Assembly: GCF_003201675.2 (NCBI RefSeq)
Contig: NZ_CP029287.2
Coordinates: 62,001 to 126,000, forward strand
Direction of reading: 5' to 3'
Length of the DNA stretch: 64,000 bases
DNA from: Metallosphaera hakonensis JCM 8857 = DSM 7519
GTDB taxonomy: Archaea > Thermoproteota > Thermoprotei_A > Sulfolobales > Sulfolobaceae
Within the stretch, counting starts at the first letter, position 1. Each line of letters starts with the position of its first letter. The position numbers were made by a program, and so were the translations under genes. Under the pieces are notes generated by a model. It was not told the origin of the DNA, made no database searches, and saw nothing but the letters and a program-made list of their open reading frames with translations. Shown here piece by piece: positions 45,582-55,346 of this stretch.

Positions 45582-46824
45582 GGGACTTGGATCCAGTACT
45601 CTGGCATTTTTTGCAGGATTTTCTGCAGTTGCCCTCTTTGGGATTACGGTTTTAAGGATAGGTCCAGAGCTTCACCTCAGTTTGGTAGAGAAGTCTTGGT
45701 TGGTAGCTATACCCACCCTGACTGGTGCTTTCCTTAGGATCCCCTTCTCCCTGATGGTTGATAAATGGGGGCGTATTACTCTATTGATCCAGCTCCTGTT
45801 GGGTCTGCTAGGGCAAGTAGGAATAGTAACGGTCCTAGAGAACTTATCCGCGCTCCCTCATCAGCAGGCTTACTTTCTACTTCTTCTGTTTGGTGCGCTG
45901 GCAGGAACCGGGATCTCTACCTTTTCAAGTGGGATAACTTACGTGTCCTATTTCTTTCCTCAGCGTAGACAAGGTTATGCGCTTGGAGTTTTTGCGGGAT
46001 TTGGTAACTCTGCCCCTGGGATATTTACCTCGGTTTTGCCCCTCGCCTTATCTTATCTTGGTCTAATCTACTCCTATGTGGCCTGGGCAACGTTTCTATT
46101 AATCGTTATTGTTGTTTACTTCATAATCTCAATTGATCCTCCTTATTTCAAGTTGGTTAAGACAGGTAAAACTCGCTTAGAGGCCGAATCGGAGCTTAGA
46201 TCCATGGGACTTGATATCATCCCCTCAACTAATCTTGTATCTTCTCTACGAAGTAGCTTTAAAAACACGAAGGTGCTTTTTTTGACTTTCATGTATTTTA
46301 CTTCGTTTGGTGGATTCGAGGCATTAACGGAGTGGTTCCCAATCTATTGGAAGGGATTCCTAAACGTATCTCCAGTAGAGGCAGGCCTGCTCACGGGAGT
46401 GGTTTATTCACTCCTCACTGCCCTAATCAGAGTACCAAGTGGCCTGATCTCTGATAAATTAGGCGGAGAACTTATGTCGATTCTATCCTTCTCCGTTCTA
46501 ATAGCGGGAAGCTTGATCTTCATCTTCGCCCGCTCGGTTCCTACGGCAGTATTGGCAGAGATCCTCATGGCAATGGGCATGGGAATAGGTAACGGAGCAG
46601 TATTTAAAATGGTTCCAGAGTATGCCCCTAGGTCAGTAAGTGGGGCCTCAGGCTTAGTGGGCGGACTTGGTTCCGCAGGTGGCCTCATGATCCCTCCAGT
46701 TATGGGTTACATTACTTCGGACTTCGCTTACCCCTTAGCTTTCCTTGTCTTTACATCTATAGGTTTAGCTTCCCTAATACTCTCGGTAAGATTGTTGAAG
46801 TCGAAGGAGGTGGTAGAGCGTTGA
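45565..46824 (+). CDS. narK: MFS nitrate/nitrite transporter, NarK type
   Basis: A 419-residue, 12-helix transporter. The nitrate/nitrite porter signatures are recognisable as GNSAPGIFTSVLPLALS (TM5) and GLGSAGGLMIPPVMGYI (TM11), both Gly-rich, and the RIPFSLMVDKWGR loop follows TM2. It imports nitrate or exports nitrite. It overlaps both neighbours (17 bases with nirA and 4 with the reductase), so the operon is tightly coupled. It could start at GTG 45565 or TTG 45574. Confidence 0.85.
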   Translation: MIGLNRGLGSSTLAFFAGFSAVALFGITVLRIGPELHLSLVEKSWLVAIPTLTGAFLRIPFSLMVDKWGRITLLIQLLLGLLGQVGIVTVLENLSALPHQQAYFLLLLFGALAGTGISTFSSGITYVSYFFPQRRQGYALGVFAGFGNSAPGIFTSVLPLALSYLGLIYSYVAWATFLLIVIVVYFIISIDPPYFKLVKTGKTRLEAESELRSMGLDIIPSTNLVSSLRSSFKNTKVLFLTFMYFTSFGGFEALTEWFPIYWKGFLNVSPVEAGLLTGVVYSLLTALIRVPSGLISDKLGGELMSILSFSVLIAGSLIFIFARSVPTAVLAEILMAMGMGIGNGAVFKMVPEYAPRSVSGASGLVGGLGSAGGLMIPPVMGYITSDFAYPLAFLVFTSIGLASLILSVRLLKSKEVVER

Positions 46825-48758
46825 GTAGTGTATGTCCCTATTGCGGAGTAGGTTGCAAACTTAAGGTAAACGGGAGGGTAACCCCAGAAAATTACGTTAC
46901 GAATCGGGGGATGATGTGCGTTAAGGGAGCCACGTTATTAGATACGTTAGACTCCGGAAGAGTTTTGTATCCCCTCTCTGATCTCAAGGAAATTAGTTGG
47001 GACAAAGCTAAGGGTATAATCTCCTCCAAATTCAGGAAACTATCCAAAGTTAAGGGTACCATTGGGATATACATGGGGGCACAGATACCCACCGAGGACC
47101 AGTACCTCGCTGTGAAACTAGGTAAGGGATACTTAGGAACTCCTAACTTCGACTCCAACGTTAGGTTATGTATGGCCAGTGCTGCTCACTCTCTGAGATT
47201 TTGTTTTGGCGATCCATCACCTACGATCTCTTATGATGAGATAGATAGGGCTGATACGTTCTTCCTTGTGGGGGTTAATCCTGCCTCCAATTTCCCAGTC
47301 CTATGGAATAGGATTATCTCCAGGAGAAGGAAAGGAGGTAAGATTATTGTCGTCGATCCCATTTACACGGATTCAGCCTCTCTAGCTGACATTTACGTTA
47401 GGATTAAGCCTGGAAGAGACATAGTCCTCTTGAATTCCATAGCCAACGCCGTTCTCTATTCCATTGGCGATATTAAGATTAGACCCGAGGGTTTTGATGA
47501 ATTTAAGGACACGGTAGACCAATATCCCCCTGAGAGGGCCTCGAGTCTCTTGGGAATAGAAAAGGAAATCATTGTACAAATCGCAAAAAGAATTATGGAA
47601 ACTAAGACAATTTTCATGTGGGGCATGGGTGTGAATCAAACCCCCAGAGCTGTAGAGACCTGTATCCTGATTTCTACCCTAGCGATGATAACGGGAAATG
47701 TGGGTGAACCCGGTACTGGGGTATTGCCTTTAACAGGACAACATAATTCCATGGGAGCAAGAGAGGCTGGGGCCCTCGCTGGAATGCTTCCCGGCCTCAG
47801 GTATGTAGATAACGATGAGGAAGTAAGGGAGGTTGAGGATTATTGGAGGTTACCAAGATATTCAATACCAAGAGTACAGAACACAATCACAGACATGTAT
47901 GAATTAATGGAGGAAAAGAAAATAAAAGCGTTATGGATAATCGGGACAAATCCTGTCATTTCCTTGCCCGAAGCAAAGAGATTCCAAGACCTCTTATCCT
48001 ATCTCGATCTCATAGTTGTCCAAGACTCTTATCTTACTGAAACCGCCAAAGGAGCGGATATTGTACTACCGGCGTCTACATGGTCAGAAAGGGAAGGTAT
48101 ACATACTGCAGGGGATAGAACTGTGGGATACTTATCAAAGCTAAGAGATCCGCCAGGAGAGGCCAAACCTGATTGGGAAATAATCAGAGACCTCGGTTTA
48201 GCGATGGGATTTCCCATGGAGTATAATTCAGTTTGTTCCATATTCGAAGAATTTAAGGGACTCACCAAAGACAGGATCGACGATATATCCAGTCTTAACT
48301 ATAAAAGACTAGATAACGGATTTAGATGGCATGGCAATAAGTCAGTAGTTCGTCCAAGGATGTTTAGGACGAAGGGAGTGGAATATGAGACTGAGCTGGA
48401 CACGGAGCTTGAGTCAGTGTTCATTATTACGGGAAGGACCAAGATGCATTGGAATACCAGGAGCAGATCGTCTAGAAGTTGGCTTCTATCGAGTCTGGGA
48501 CAGGATGACTATATCTTTATAGGGAATGATATGTGCTTAGAGTTAGGAATTGAGACCGGCGAAGATATCGAAATAAGCACCAAGGAAGGTAAAGCGAGGG
48601 CAACAGTGAAATGTGTTAGTTGGATTTCTGGAAGATCTGCCTTTATGCCCTTTCATTGGGGAAGGGTTAACAGGATAATGGACTGGAAGGTAGATCCCAT
48701 AAGCAAGGAACCCGCATACAAATTATTAAAGGCGTCATTGAAAAAACCTAATGATTAG
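46821..48758 (+). CDS. nasA: Assimilatory nitrate reductase, molybdopterin catalytic subunit
   Basis: A 645-residue Mo-bisPGD oxidoreductase. The N-terminal [4Fe-4S] cluster ligands are C5, C8, C12 and C33 (VCPYCGVGC, then MMCVKG). Cys117 in RLCMASAA is placed like the Mo-coordinating Cys of NarB/NasA enzymes. MGMGVNQTPRAV, GQHNSMGAREAG and a C-terminal dinucleotide-binding fold complete it. It reduces nitrate to nitrite in the cytoplasm; ferredoxin is the likely donor because no flavin or NADH subunit is present. The TTG start overlaps the transporter stop. Formate dehydrogenase is the main alternative, but the gene context favours nitrate. Confidence 0.87.
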   Translation: MSSVCPYCGVGCKLKVNGRVTPENYVTNRGMMCVKGATLLDTLDSGRVLYPLSDLKEISWDKAKGIISSKFRKLSKVKGTIGIYMGAQIPTEDQYLAVKLGKGYLGTPNFDSNVRLCMASAAHSLRFCFGDPSPTISYDEIDRADTFFLVGVNPASNFPVLWNRIISRRRKGGKIIVVDPIYTDSASLADIYVRIKPGRDIVLLNSIANAVLYSIGDIKIRPEGFDEFKDTVDQYPPERASSLLGIEKEIIVQIAKRIMETKTIFMWGMGVNQTPRAVETCILISTLAMITGNVGEPGTGVLPLTGQHNSMGAREAGALAGMLPGLRYVDNDEEVREVEDYWRLPRYSIPRVQNTITDMYELMEEKKIKALWIIGTNPVISLPEAKRFQDLLSYLDLIVVQDSYLTETAKGADIVLPASTWSEREGIHTAGDRTVGYLSKLRDPPGEAKPDWEIIRDLGLAMGFPMEYNSVCSIFEEFKGLTKDRIDDISSLNYKRLDNGFRWHGNKSVVRPRMFRTKGVEYETELDTELESVFIITGRTKMHWNTRSRSSRSWLLSSLGQDDYIFIGNDMCLELGIETGEDIEISTKEGKARATVKCVSWISGRSAFMPFHWGRVNRIMDWKVDPISKEPAYKLLKASLKKPND

Positions 48759-48849
48759 AGGAACCAGTAGAGAAAAGATCAGAAACGTTTGGGATAATTT
48801 CGTACTTTTCTGAAGGAAGTTATGGTGAACTATCTCTAGGAGAAGGGAG

Positions 48850-49145
48850 CTTCTTGCTTCATAACCCACCCTACCTTGGGGGTAGAGGGCAAAGTTCCAC
48901 GGGCTTTGAGGGTGGCTCCCATTGCGAAGATCTATTGAACCTGATGCCCGTGATATCCCTAATGGCTCTGCTTCATGGAGCAGAGACGTACTACATAGAT
49001 CCTCCCTTTAATCGAAGTGTCCCGGTGACGTTTGCTCTGTCGGCAACTTTCATGAGAAGATGTCTATTTCATAGGCATTTAAATTTTAGCTATAAAGTGG
49101 CTATCAATCTCTGCCTTTCAAGGCAGAGTTTTCCGCCTCTTTGAA
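48850..49145 (-). repeat. Probable relic of a second tnpB-type element (minus strand)
   Basis: On the minus strand the order matches an IS200/IS605 left end: a GC hairpin (CTCTGCCTTTCAAGGCAGAG, 49107-49126) followed by an AATTTAAAT box (about 49078-49086), then tail-like coding remnants (SRAIRDITGI, then EPPSKPVELCPLPPR). The body of the gene is gone. A plus-strand reading frame here is judged to be a chance shadow. Confidence 0.4.
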
Positions 49146-49400
49146 CCTCCCTTCCATAAATTTTATCAAGACTTAAAACCCATCGTCTCTTCAATATCAA
49201 ACACTCAATCTAATCATATATGCTCGGGAATGGCACCTATTATTAACATTATAAAACTGTAAAAATTTTAATTGCATAAAGACGAGGTCCACTGTTACTT
49301 GAAAAATTATGAGCCAGTGATCTGAACAAGGATAGGTCAATATGAAAAGATGAACTAATATTTTAACTTATCTCTAAAAACTTTCTATAGAGAATTGGGG

Positions 49401-49411
49401 CTATATTTTTT
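49401..49411 (+). promoter_or_regulatory. TATA box of amt
   Basis: CTATATTTTTT is centred about 31 bases before ATG 49437. An upstream in-frame TTG at 49395 lies before this box, so the longer form is unlikely. Confidence 0.55.
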
Positions 49412-49436
49412 AAGAATTTATCTTCATTGCTCTTTG

Positions 49437-50888
49437 ATGGAAATGTTCAAAAAAATAATGTTGGGACTACTGTTTGTCCCTCTTGTATTAGGTTTAGCTG
49501 TTTTTGCTCAAACGAGTTCTGTTCCTGCTAATCTTCAGGACTATCCTCCTGCGTCCGTTCCGTCGTGGTTGGACACTGGTAGTAACGCGTGGATGCTCAC
49601 TGCCGCAACCTTCGTGGGCCTCCAGAGCGTACCTGGAGTCGCGCTCTATTATGCAGGACTCTCCAAGAAAAAGTACTCCATAAACAGTGCAATGATGGTC
49701 TTCTATGCCTTCGCGGCTGTCCTTGTCATATGGATGATAGCAGGCTATAATTTCGGTTTCGGGAAACCTCTGCTAGAGATAAACGGTTTTGGAATTCTGG
49801 GCACTCCGACCCCAGCTACACCAGGTTCCTATGAGGCAGCTCAAACTACCTATGGCCCAACTAACTCTCAACTGGACATTCCCACCTCTACATATATATT
49901 CTTCCAATTTGTGTTCGCTGCGATTACTCCTGTGCTCTTGGCAGGGGGAGTTCTTGAGAGAATGAACTTTAAGGCCTGGATGGTCTTTGTGCCTCTTTGG
50001 TCGCTCCTAGTATATAGCCCAGTCGCTTACTGGTTGTTTGCTGGGGGATGGCTAAATCAATTGGGCGCAGTTGATTTCTCTGGAGGTTACGTGATCCACG
50101 TAGACGCTGGAATAGGAGCATTGGCCGCTGCACTGGCAGTTGGTCCTAGGTTAGCGTCGGAAAGGAAGTTGGAGGCACACAGCCTTCCGCTGATCCTAGC
50201 GGGCGCGGGTCTGATCTGGCTAGGATGGGATGGATTCAACGGAGGTGATCCAGGAGGCGCGACCGTTGACGCGGGTATAGCAGTTTTAAACACCAACGTG
50301 GCTACTGCGGTCAGCGCAATAACTTGGATGTTAATGGACATGAAGTTCTTCGGTAAGCCGTCCCTCGTAGGTGCCACGTCGGGAGCTATTACGGGGTTAG
50401 TTGCCATAACCCCAGCGGCCGGATATGTGAACGGCGTGGGAGCCATTCTAATAGGGATCGCGTCCGGGTCTTTGCCCTGGCTGGCCCTTTATAAGTTAGA
50501 ACCGAAATTGAAGATAGATGACACTCTCGGTGTCTTCTCCACTCACGGTATAGCTGGAATTGTTGGGGGCATTCTCACTGGTGTGTTTGCAGATCCCAAC
50601 GTTACCAAGTACATAGATCCGGCTCTAGTCGGTGCCCTCTACGGTAACATAGCTCAGGTTGGAATACAGGCCCTCGGTGCTCTAGTGGTTTTCGTATACG
50701 ATTTCGCAGTAACATATGGACTATTGAAATTAATAGGCCTATTCATACCCCTGAGGAGTCCACCAGAAGTGCTGGCAATAGGCGATTACGCGATGCATGG
50801 AGAGAAGGCCTACGCAGAAACAGTGGTTACTCAGGAAGGAGAGGAGAAGCCTGTAACTGAGGAGGCAGAGAAAGAAAAGAAAGAGTAA
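49437..50888 (+). CDS. amt: Ammonium transporter, Amt family
   Basis: An Amt channel of 483 residues (497 if a TTG at 49395 were used). A cleavable signal peptide ([21 protein letters not shown]) precedes 11 membrane helices. Both pore histidines are in place, in [18 protein letters not shown] and [14 protein letters not shown]. The acidic C-terminal tail ([15 protein letters not shown]) differs from the usual GlnK-binding tail, and no GlnK/GlnB gene is adjacent, which is unusual for archaeal amt loci. It follows the nitrate operon by about 680 bases and brings in ammonium as the third nitrogen source served by this region. Confidence 0.92.
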   Translation: MEMFKKIMLGLLFVPLVLGLAVFAQTSSVPANLQDYPPASVPSWLDTGSNAWMLTAATFVGLQSVPGVALYYAGLSKKKYSINSAMMVFYAFAAVLVIWMIAGYNFGFGKPLLEINGFGILGTPTPATPGSYEAAQTTYGPTNSQLDIPTSTYIFFQFVFAAITPVLLAGGVLERMNFKAWMVFVPLWSLLVYSPVAYWLFAGGWLNQLGAVDFSGGYVIHVDAGIGALAAALAVGPRLASERKLEAHSLPLILAGAGLIWLGWDGFNGGDPGGATVDAGIAVLNTNVATAVSAITWMLMDMKFFGKPSLVGATSGAITGLVAITPAAGYVNGVGAILIGIASGSLPWLALYKLEPKLKIDDTLGVFSTHGIAGIVGGILTGVFADPNVTKYIDPALVGALYGNIAQVGIQALGALVVFVYDFAVTYGLLKLIGLFIPLRSPPEVLAIGDYAMHGEKAYAETVVTQEGEEKPVTEEAEKEKKE

Positions 50889-51278
50889 TGTTTGAAATAT
50901 TTTGTTTTTTATAGTTCCGTTGAGGTTCGCGTTTTAATTTAACCTGGATAACGTTAATAATTTCCTTGTCTTGTCACGTATAGTTCTGACTTCCTTTTGG
51001 ATTTAATGGCGGGGTTCTACCGGGTATAGTTGTGTATTTCACCTGAAATAACGTTATCTATACATCTATGTGGGGAAGCCTTAGCGGTTATCTGTTCATT
51101 AAAACCTGAAATGAGGTTTAAGTTAATTAGAGTGTGTTGCACCATCTTCCTTGGACTGGTTTTGTACACCATAGTTGCCTCCGATGGGGAACAGAGTTCA
51201 CATACCCCAACGTTTGTATACCAATGTAGATATTGTAGTACACAATCCTTTTTAAAAAGGAGATGGATATAATAATCC
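50889..51278. other. Intergenic region with one inverted repeat copy
   Basis: It contains the short TIR repeat in inverted orientation (51017-51080). The right end holds CTTTTTAAAAAG (51249-51260), centred about 25 bases before the sulfocyanin-like gene. The rest shows no gene; reading frames on both strands here run through the repeat and are not supported. Confidence 0.55.
51017..51080 (-). repeat. Short TIR repeat, copy 3
   Basis: Read on the minus strand it begins GGCTTCCCCACATAGATG and contains AACGTTATTTCAGGTGAAAT and ACAACTATACCCGGTAG, nearly identical to 17443-17509. Confidence 0.7.
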
Positions 51279-52034
51279 ATGAAGAGAAGTCTGCTTTTTC
51301 TAGTAATAGGAATTGTTGCTTTAGCTATGGTTGTCACATATGCTTACTCTCAGGTTTATCTACCGCAAAGTTATTCCCAACAATCTACACGATATTACAA
51401 CAACCAGCTAAGCTTCTTCGGTTACGGTCCAAGTTATTCGGGAGGCGGGATGATGGGAGGCATGATGGGAGGCATGTATCACATGATGGGATATTATAAC
51501 GGTTACGCCTCAATATATCAAAATCAGATTCCTGTGGATCAGGCAATTACTATCATGAGAAATCCACCCACTTACGCTGAGATATTTCCTAGCAACAACA
51601 GCATAATCTTTTCGTCTCAGGACGTTAATTTAGTGGTTTTAAGCATGGGACATGGAAGAGCCGTTAACTTGACAGGTGAAAGTCCACCACCTTACGCACA
51701 ACATGATGTCTTCGTGATTTATGGATTAATTAATCCTACAGTTGTTGTCCCTGATGGGGCAACAATTCACGTCACTCTCATAAATTTAGATGCCGGCATG
51801 TACCATAACTTGGTGATAACTCCGGAGTCCCCACCGTATCCATATTACGCGATGATGTACATTAGAATGAATGTACTAGGAATGACGCCAATGTTGCCAC
51901 CAGCTAACTACAATACTGGACAAGCGTATCAGTTCTCTTTTTCAACCACGTTAAGTCCTGGAATATACTATTACGTATGCGAGTATCCCGGTCACGCTCA
52001 AATGGGAATGTATGGAGAAATTGAGGTGAAATGA
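51279..52034 (+). CDS. Sulfocyanin/rusticyanin-like blue copper protein
   Basis: A 251-residue secreted or membrane-anchored cupredoxin. A hydrophobic N-terminal anchor covers residues 4-24, a Tyr/Gln/Gly/Met-rich linker follows (including GGGMMGGMMGGMYHMM at 55-70), then the cupredoxin domain. Type I copper ligands fit His176 (MYHNLVI), Cys234, His239 and Met242 or Met244 (CEYPGHAQMGM). It carries single electrons outside the cell between respiratory complexes. The Met-rich linker could also bind Cu(I). The next gene starts one base after its stop. Confidence 0.88.
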   Translation: MKRSLLFLVIGIVALAMVVTYAYSQVYLPQSYSQQSTRYYNNQLSFFGYGPSYSGGGMMGGMMGGMYHMMGYYNGYASIYQNQIPVDQAITIMRNPPTYAEIFPSNNSIIFSSQDVNLVVLSMGHGRAVNLTGESPPPYAQHDVFVIYGLINPTVVVPDGATIHVTLINLDAGMYHNLVITPESPPYPYYAMMYIRMNVLGMTPMLPPANYNTGQAYQFSFSTTLSPGIYYYVCEYPGHAQMGMYGEIEVK

Positions 52035-52343
52035 GTGGAGACCTATCAGGTCCTTGGATTGGTTGGTGCGTTCTTGCTCTTGTTGCCTCTCCTTTTCATC
52101 CCACTATTTTCCTTTAGATCTCCGATGATGGGAATGATGACTTTCCCCATTCGATTCTTCTCCCTTATGTTCATACCAGCATTCGTACTGGGAATAGTGG
52201 GTTCTTTGATCGCCGACAGAACAGCTGCGGGGGTATTGCTCGTGATCTCTGCAATCTTTTCTCTGCCCATGTTATTCGGCGTATTCGGAATATCTTTCGT
52301 ACTTCTTTTGATTGCTGGTGTTCTTGCCCTATCAAGAAAATGA
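52035..52343 (+). CDS. Small membrane protein downstream of copper protein
   Basis: A 102-residue protein with three to four hydrophobic helices, starting at GTG directly after the preceding stop. Met-rich between helices 1 and 2 (RSPMMGMMTFPIRFF). No family is recognised. Its tight linkage suggests a role with the blue copper protein, for example as membrane partner or metal handler. Confidence 0.7.
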   Translation: METYQVLGLVGAFLLLLPLLFIPLFSFRSPMMGMMTFPIRFFSLMFIPAFVLGIVGSLIADRTAAGVLLVISAIFSLPMLFGVFGISFVLLLIAGVLALSRK

Positions 52344-52564
52344 ACATATTGCGGGCTAGTTCTGAAGGAAGTTCACTGATTTAGGGCTCTAGAGGAAGGA
52401 AGAACCAATCTTACGTTAGAATTCCAAACGTTTTATTAAAGTATATTCTAATCAATCCTAATTCGTTTTTAGTATTTTTTATCGGATAATAATCAAGGTT
52501 AAGGAACTCCCTTGGTTCTACTTGATCTGGTCTTTCACGCATCCCCCAATTTTATAACCATAAG

Positions 52565-53128
52565 TTAACTTACTCCTCTCAGAATCACGCTCAGCGTCAG
52601 TATGAGCGCTACGATAAGTCTAACGCGATCGTAATTTAGGGAGCAAAGCCTCTTCACTCCCTCATTCTTCATGAAGAGGAGGAGAATCCAAGTTATTACT
52701 CTTAGTGATATATAAGTTGCGACGAATAAGAGGAGGTTCAGATATCCAAAGGAAGTTATAACCATGACATAAACAGGTTCTGCAGAGAGTAGGTAATTCG
52801 AGACGTACCATCTTCCTAAGCCTAAAATGGAAGGCCTGAAGCCACCAGTGTAATGTAAAAGACTTCCAACAATCGCTTTCATGATGGCGTGATTTAACAT
52901 CAATAATACTAAGACCAATGACAAGATCCAGCCCAAGAATATCGGGTCAATCAAAAGCGCGATCGGCAAGATGGAATCCATTCCCATGATCAACATGGCC
53001 ATTACGGCACGTGACATTCCCCTATAGATGTAGAAGTATCTGGGAAAAAGAGATCCCTTGCCTTGATCTAGGGCGTTTATTAAGGATAGACTAAGGGTAG
53101 CAGTAAGAGTCAGAGCTAGCATCCCCAC
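52565..53128 (-). CDS. Polytopic membrane protein next to SBP56
   Basis: A 187-residue protein with about five hydrophobic helices. GTG 53128 or ATG 53122 could start it; both lie inside the end of the SBP56 gene (38- or 32-base overlap). The family is not recognised. The overlap predicts coupled synthesis with SBP56, so it may anchor or feed that enzyme. Confidence 0.7.
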   Translation of the reverse strand: MGMLALTLTATLSLSLINALDQGKGSLFPRYFYIYRGMSRAVMAMLIMGMDSILPIALLIDPIFLGWILSLVLVLLMLNHAIMKAIVGSLLHYTGGFRPSILGLGRWYVSNYLLSAEPVYVMVITSFGYLNLLLFVATYISLRVITWILLLFMKNEGVKRLCSLNYDRVRLIVALILTLSVILRGVS

Positions 53129-54464
53129 CCCTCAGTCTCACTTGGTGAGACCTAGCCTCACCGAAGTCAACCAGGAATTCCTTATCTAGACTTAACCCTC
53201 CCTCTGGATTCGCGTCCAATTTTAGCATCCATCCCCTGACTCCCTCAGGATAGAACTGATTGTCCCAGGAGCTGTAGAGGGAGTTAGTAACGTAAACTCT
53301 CCTCCCATCCCTACTTACCTCGAGCATCTGAGGTGCTCCGGTGAGCTTACCTTTGGGATGGTCAGCTCTGTGGAGTATTCCCCCTGCCTTGATTTGACCC
53401 GTGAGTCTAGGTCTAAAGGGATCCGAAACGTCATATTGCCTGACCTCTCCTATTCCCCAGAGACTGACGTAGAGGAACCTATCGTCTAGCGAAAGGTCTA
53501 TGTCTGTAACGAGAGGAGGAACGACCTTGAACGGCTTCAGTATATCAGGTAGACCTCCATCTGAAGGTTCTGGAGGAATGTTGATGACCTCTCTGGCATC
53601 CCACTTTCCATCCTCATGGAACCATAGCCATATGGAACTGCTCAGGTCCTTGAGGCTAACCACCACGTTCACGAATCCCATGAGTCTGGTGGGGTCATGA
53701 AGTGGCCTGAGCTCCAAGGCCATCCTGTTCTCATCCCCAAGGGTCACTGAGGATATCTTTTTCCGTTTCCCGAGATCCCAGAAGTGAATTTTATTCCCGT
53801 ATTTTTCCTTTAGATGTTCCAATCTGAGGCCTCCTTCTATGACGTTGGGAACTGCCCACTCGCTGGTAACCATAACTTCATTGGGGAGATTCCACCAGAA
53901 ATCGTACGCCAAGAATTGGTCTCCTCTATGGATTTCCCACTTACCCAATACTTCGAAGGAGAAGTGGTCGAGCATTAGGATTCCTCCTGGACCTTCCCCT
54001 TCCCTATTTCCAAGTGCACTTATGTATATTCCGTCCGGACCACAGTGGACAGTATGTAATCTACTGTAACCCGTCTTCTCCACAACTTCCTCAGGCTCAA
54101 TGGTCTTGGATAACCTAGGGTTCCTTGGATCCAGCTTAGTGTCGAGTAGATATATTCTAGAAGACCGGAGTCCTGGGACAATGAGGAACCTCCTTTCCAA
54201 GTTTGGCTTTCCGTTGGGACATAGAGATGAGGAGCAGGCATTCCATCCGAAGTGATGCAGTTCGTCTCCTGTGCTGGGAAGGTCCACCCTACCTACTATC
54301 CTCGCGTACGTTGGCGATAACGGGTTAACGTCTACCGCTGCGATGAAGTCGGGTCTATTGAGCCCAGTGCCTTCGTAGAGGCAAGCAACGTAGGCTAAGT
54401 CTTCCCGAGGGGCTTTCATCGCGGCCCTAGATGACGGGTAGAACGTTGGATCTGTCCTAAACAT
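53091..54464 (-). CDS. Selenium-binding protein SBP56 family (methanethiol-oxidase-like)
   Basis: A 457-residue beta-propeller of the SBP56 family. DELHHFGWNACSSSLC near 68-83 contains the conserved HHFGWN and Cys elements, followed by LHTVHCGPDGIYISALG, DFWWNLPNEVMVTSEW and a SLWG-GEVRQYDVSDP blade, all typical. Bacterial and human members oxidise methanethiol to formaldehyde, H2S and H2O2 with copper. In a sulfur-metabolising archaeon a similar role in volatile-sulfur handling is plausible. It has a coupled membrane-protein gene and lies 0.75 kb from a copper electron carrier. Confidence 0.88.
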   Translation of the reverse strand: MFRTDPTFYPSSRAAMKAPREDLAYVACLYEGTGLNRPDFIAAVDVNPLSPTYARIVGRVDLPSTGDELHHFGWNACSSSLCPNGKPNLERRFLIVPGLRSSRIYLLDTKLDPRNPRLSKTIEPEEVVEKTGYSRLHTVHCGPDGIYISALGNREGEGPGGILMLDHFSFEVLGKWEIHRGDQFLAYDFWWNLPNEVMVTSEWAVPNVIEGGLRLEHLKEKYGNKIHFWDLGKRKKISSVTLGDENRMALELRPLHDPTRLMGFVNVVVSLKDLSSSIWLWFHEDGKWDAREVINIPPEPSDGGLPDILKPFKVVPPLVTDIDLSLDDRFLYVSLWGIGEVRQYDVSDPFRPRLTGQIKAGGILHRADHPKGKLTGAPQMLEVSRDGRRVYVTNSLYSSWDNQFYPEGVRGWMLKLDANPEGGLSLDKEFLVDFGEARSHQVRLRGGDASSDSYCYP

Positions 54465-54722
54465 TTATCAAGAATTGGTTTCTGGTGTTAATAAAGTAGA
54501 TTATTTATGCAAGTTTTGCATAGTTAGATAGTTAAATGCTGTTTTTAACAAATTTCAAATTGCGAACGAACCCGATAGGGAGAGATTGGCGATTCCCATG
54601 AAAAATTGATGAGCTACCACTAGATATTATTAAATAGAAAAATAATTTAGACAGATCTAAACTTTTCCGCAATCAGAAGTTGGTGGGGGATGGTGTAAAC
54701 GCAAGTCGCTCAACCGTCTTCA

Positions 54723-55346
54723 CTAAAAGGTAATTCCCGTGATCTGACTCCATCTCCTGTACAATTCTTTGATGGTTAGTATTTCTCTATCAAATATGAA
54801 CTCTTTTCCTTCTATGCTGTAGGTTGTTAGAAGGCCCTCCTTACCTAGGACATTGGGATCCAAGTAATCCCCATCGTTAACCCTGAAAACGTCGTAGATT
54901 AACAGCTCATCTCCAGACCATATTTTGGTGATCACCCTAATTTTTCCCCTCTGAAATCTCTCTCCAGATCCTATCCTTCCCAGTACTATCGCCTCGACAA
55001 CTTTCGCTTTACCCGTGACATGAAAGTAACTCTCCATGTCGAGTCCTCCACCATTGTAAACTAGGATTGGATGAGGAAAAAATAACGAGTTCTCCAAGCT
55101 TATCCTTGAGGTGATGGTTACCTTGGAATCGGAGAGCACCTTTGTATAGGCTTGGTCAGTGACCACTTTTCCCTTGACCTGAATTTCCTGTTCTATCCTG
55201 TCTTCTCCTACCAAAACCTCTGAGGGATTGACCAAGATCACCATGTCCCTAACTAGGAGAGCGTTCAGCGTACCTGTCCTAACAACAACGAGCCTATTTC
55301 CCCTGTCCTCCACGTTTAAGCAATTCCTCAATTCCCAGTTCCCCAT
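54723..55346 (-). CDS. ureD: Urease accessory protein UreD (UreH)
   Basis: A 207-residue beta-rich protein, the last gene of the urease operon. The phrases [30 protein letters not shown] and [18 protein letters not shown] match the pattern of UreD (S-KV-T.., P-P-I-..GA, E-...GR...GE.F). It is shorter than most bacterial UreD (about 260-280 residues). It forms the platform that delivers nickel from UreG to apo-urease. The start overlaps the ureG end by 53 bases; a later start is possible. Confidence 0.8.
   Translation of the reverse strand: MGNWELRNCLNVEDRGNRLVVVRTGTLNALLVRDMVILVNPSEVLVGEDRIEQEIQVKGKVVTDQAYTKVLSDSKVTITSRISLENSLFFPHPILVYNGGGLDMESYFHVTGKAKVVEAIVLGRIGSGERFQRGKIRVITKIWSGDELLIYDVFRVNDGDYLDPNVLGKEGLLTTYSIEGKEFIFDREILTIKELYRRWSQITGITF

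Noticed and set aside
48854-49144. A 96-codon plus-strand frame
   Set aside because: It covers a hairpin and tail-like remnants of a minus-strand tnpB-type relic and has no protein-like composition.
51017-51337. Frames of 106 (minus) and 80 (plus) codons
   Set aside because: Both run through the short TIR repeat and the sulfocyanin promoter.
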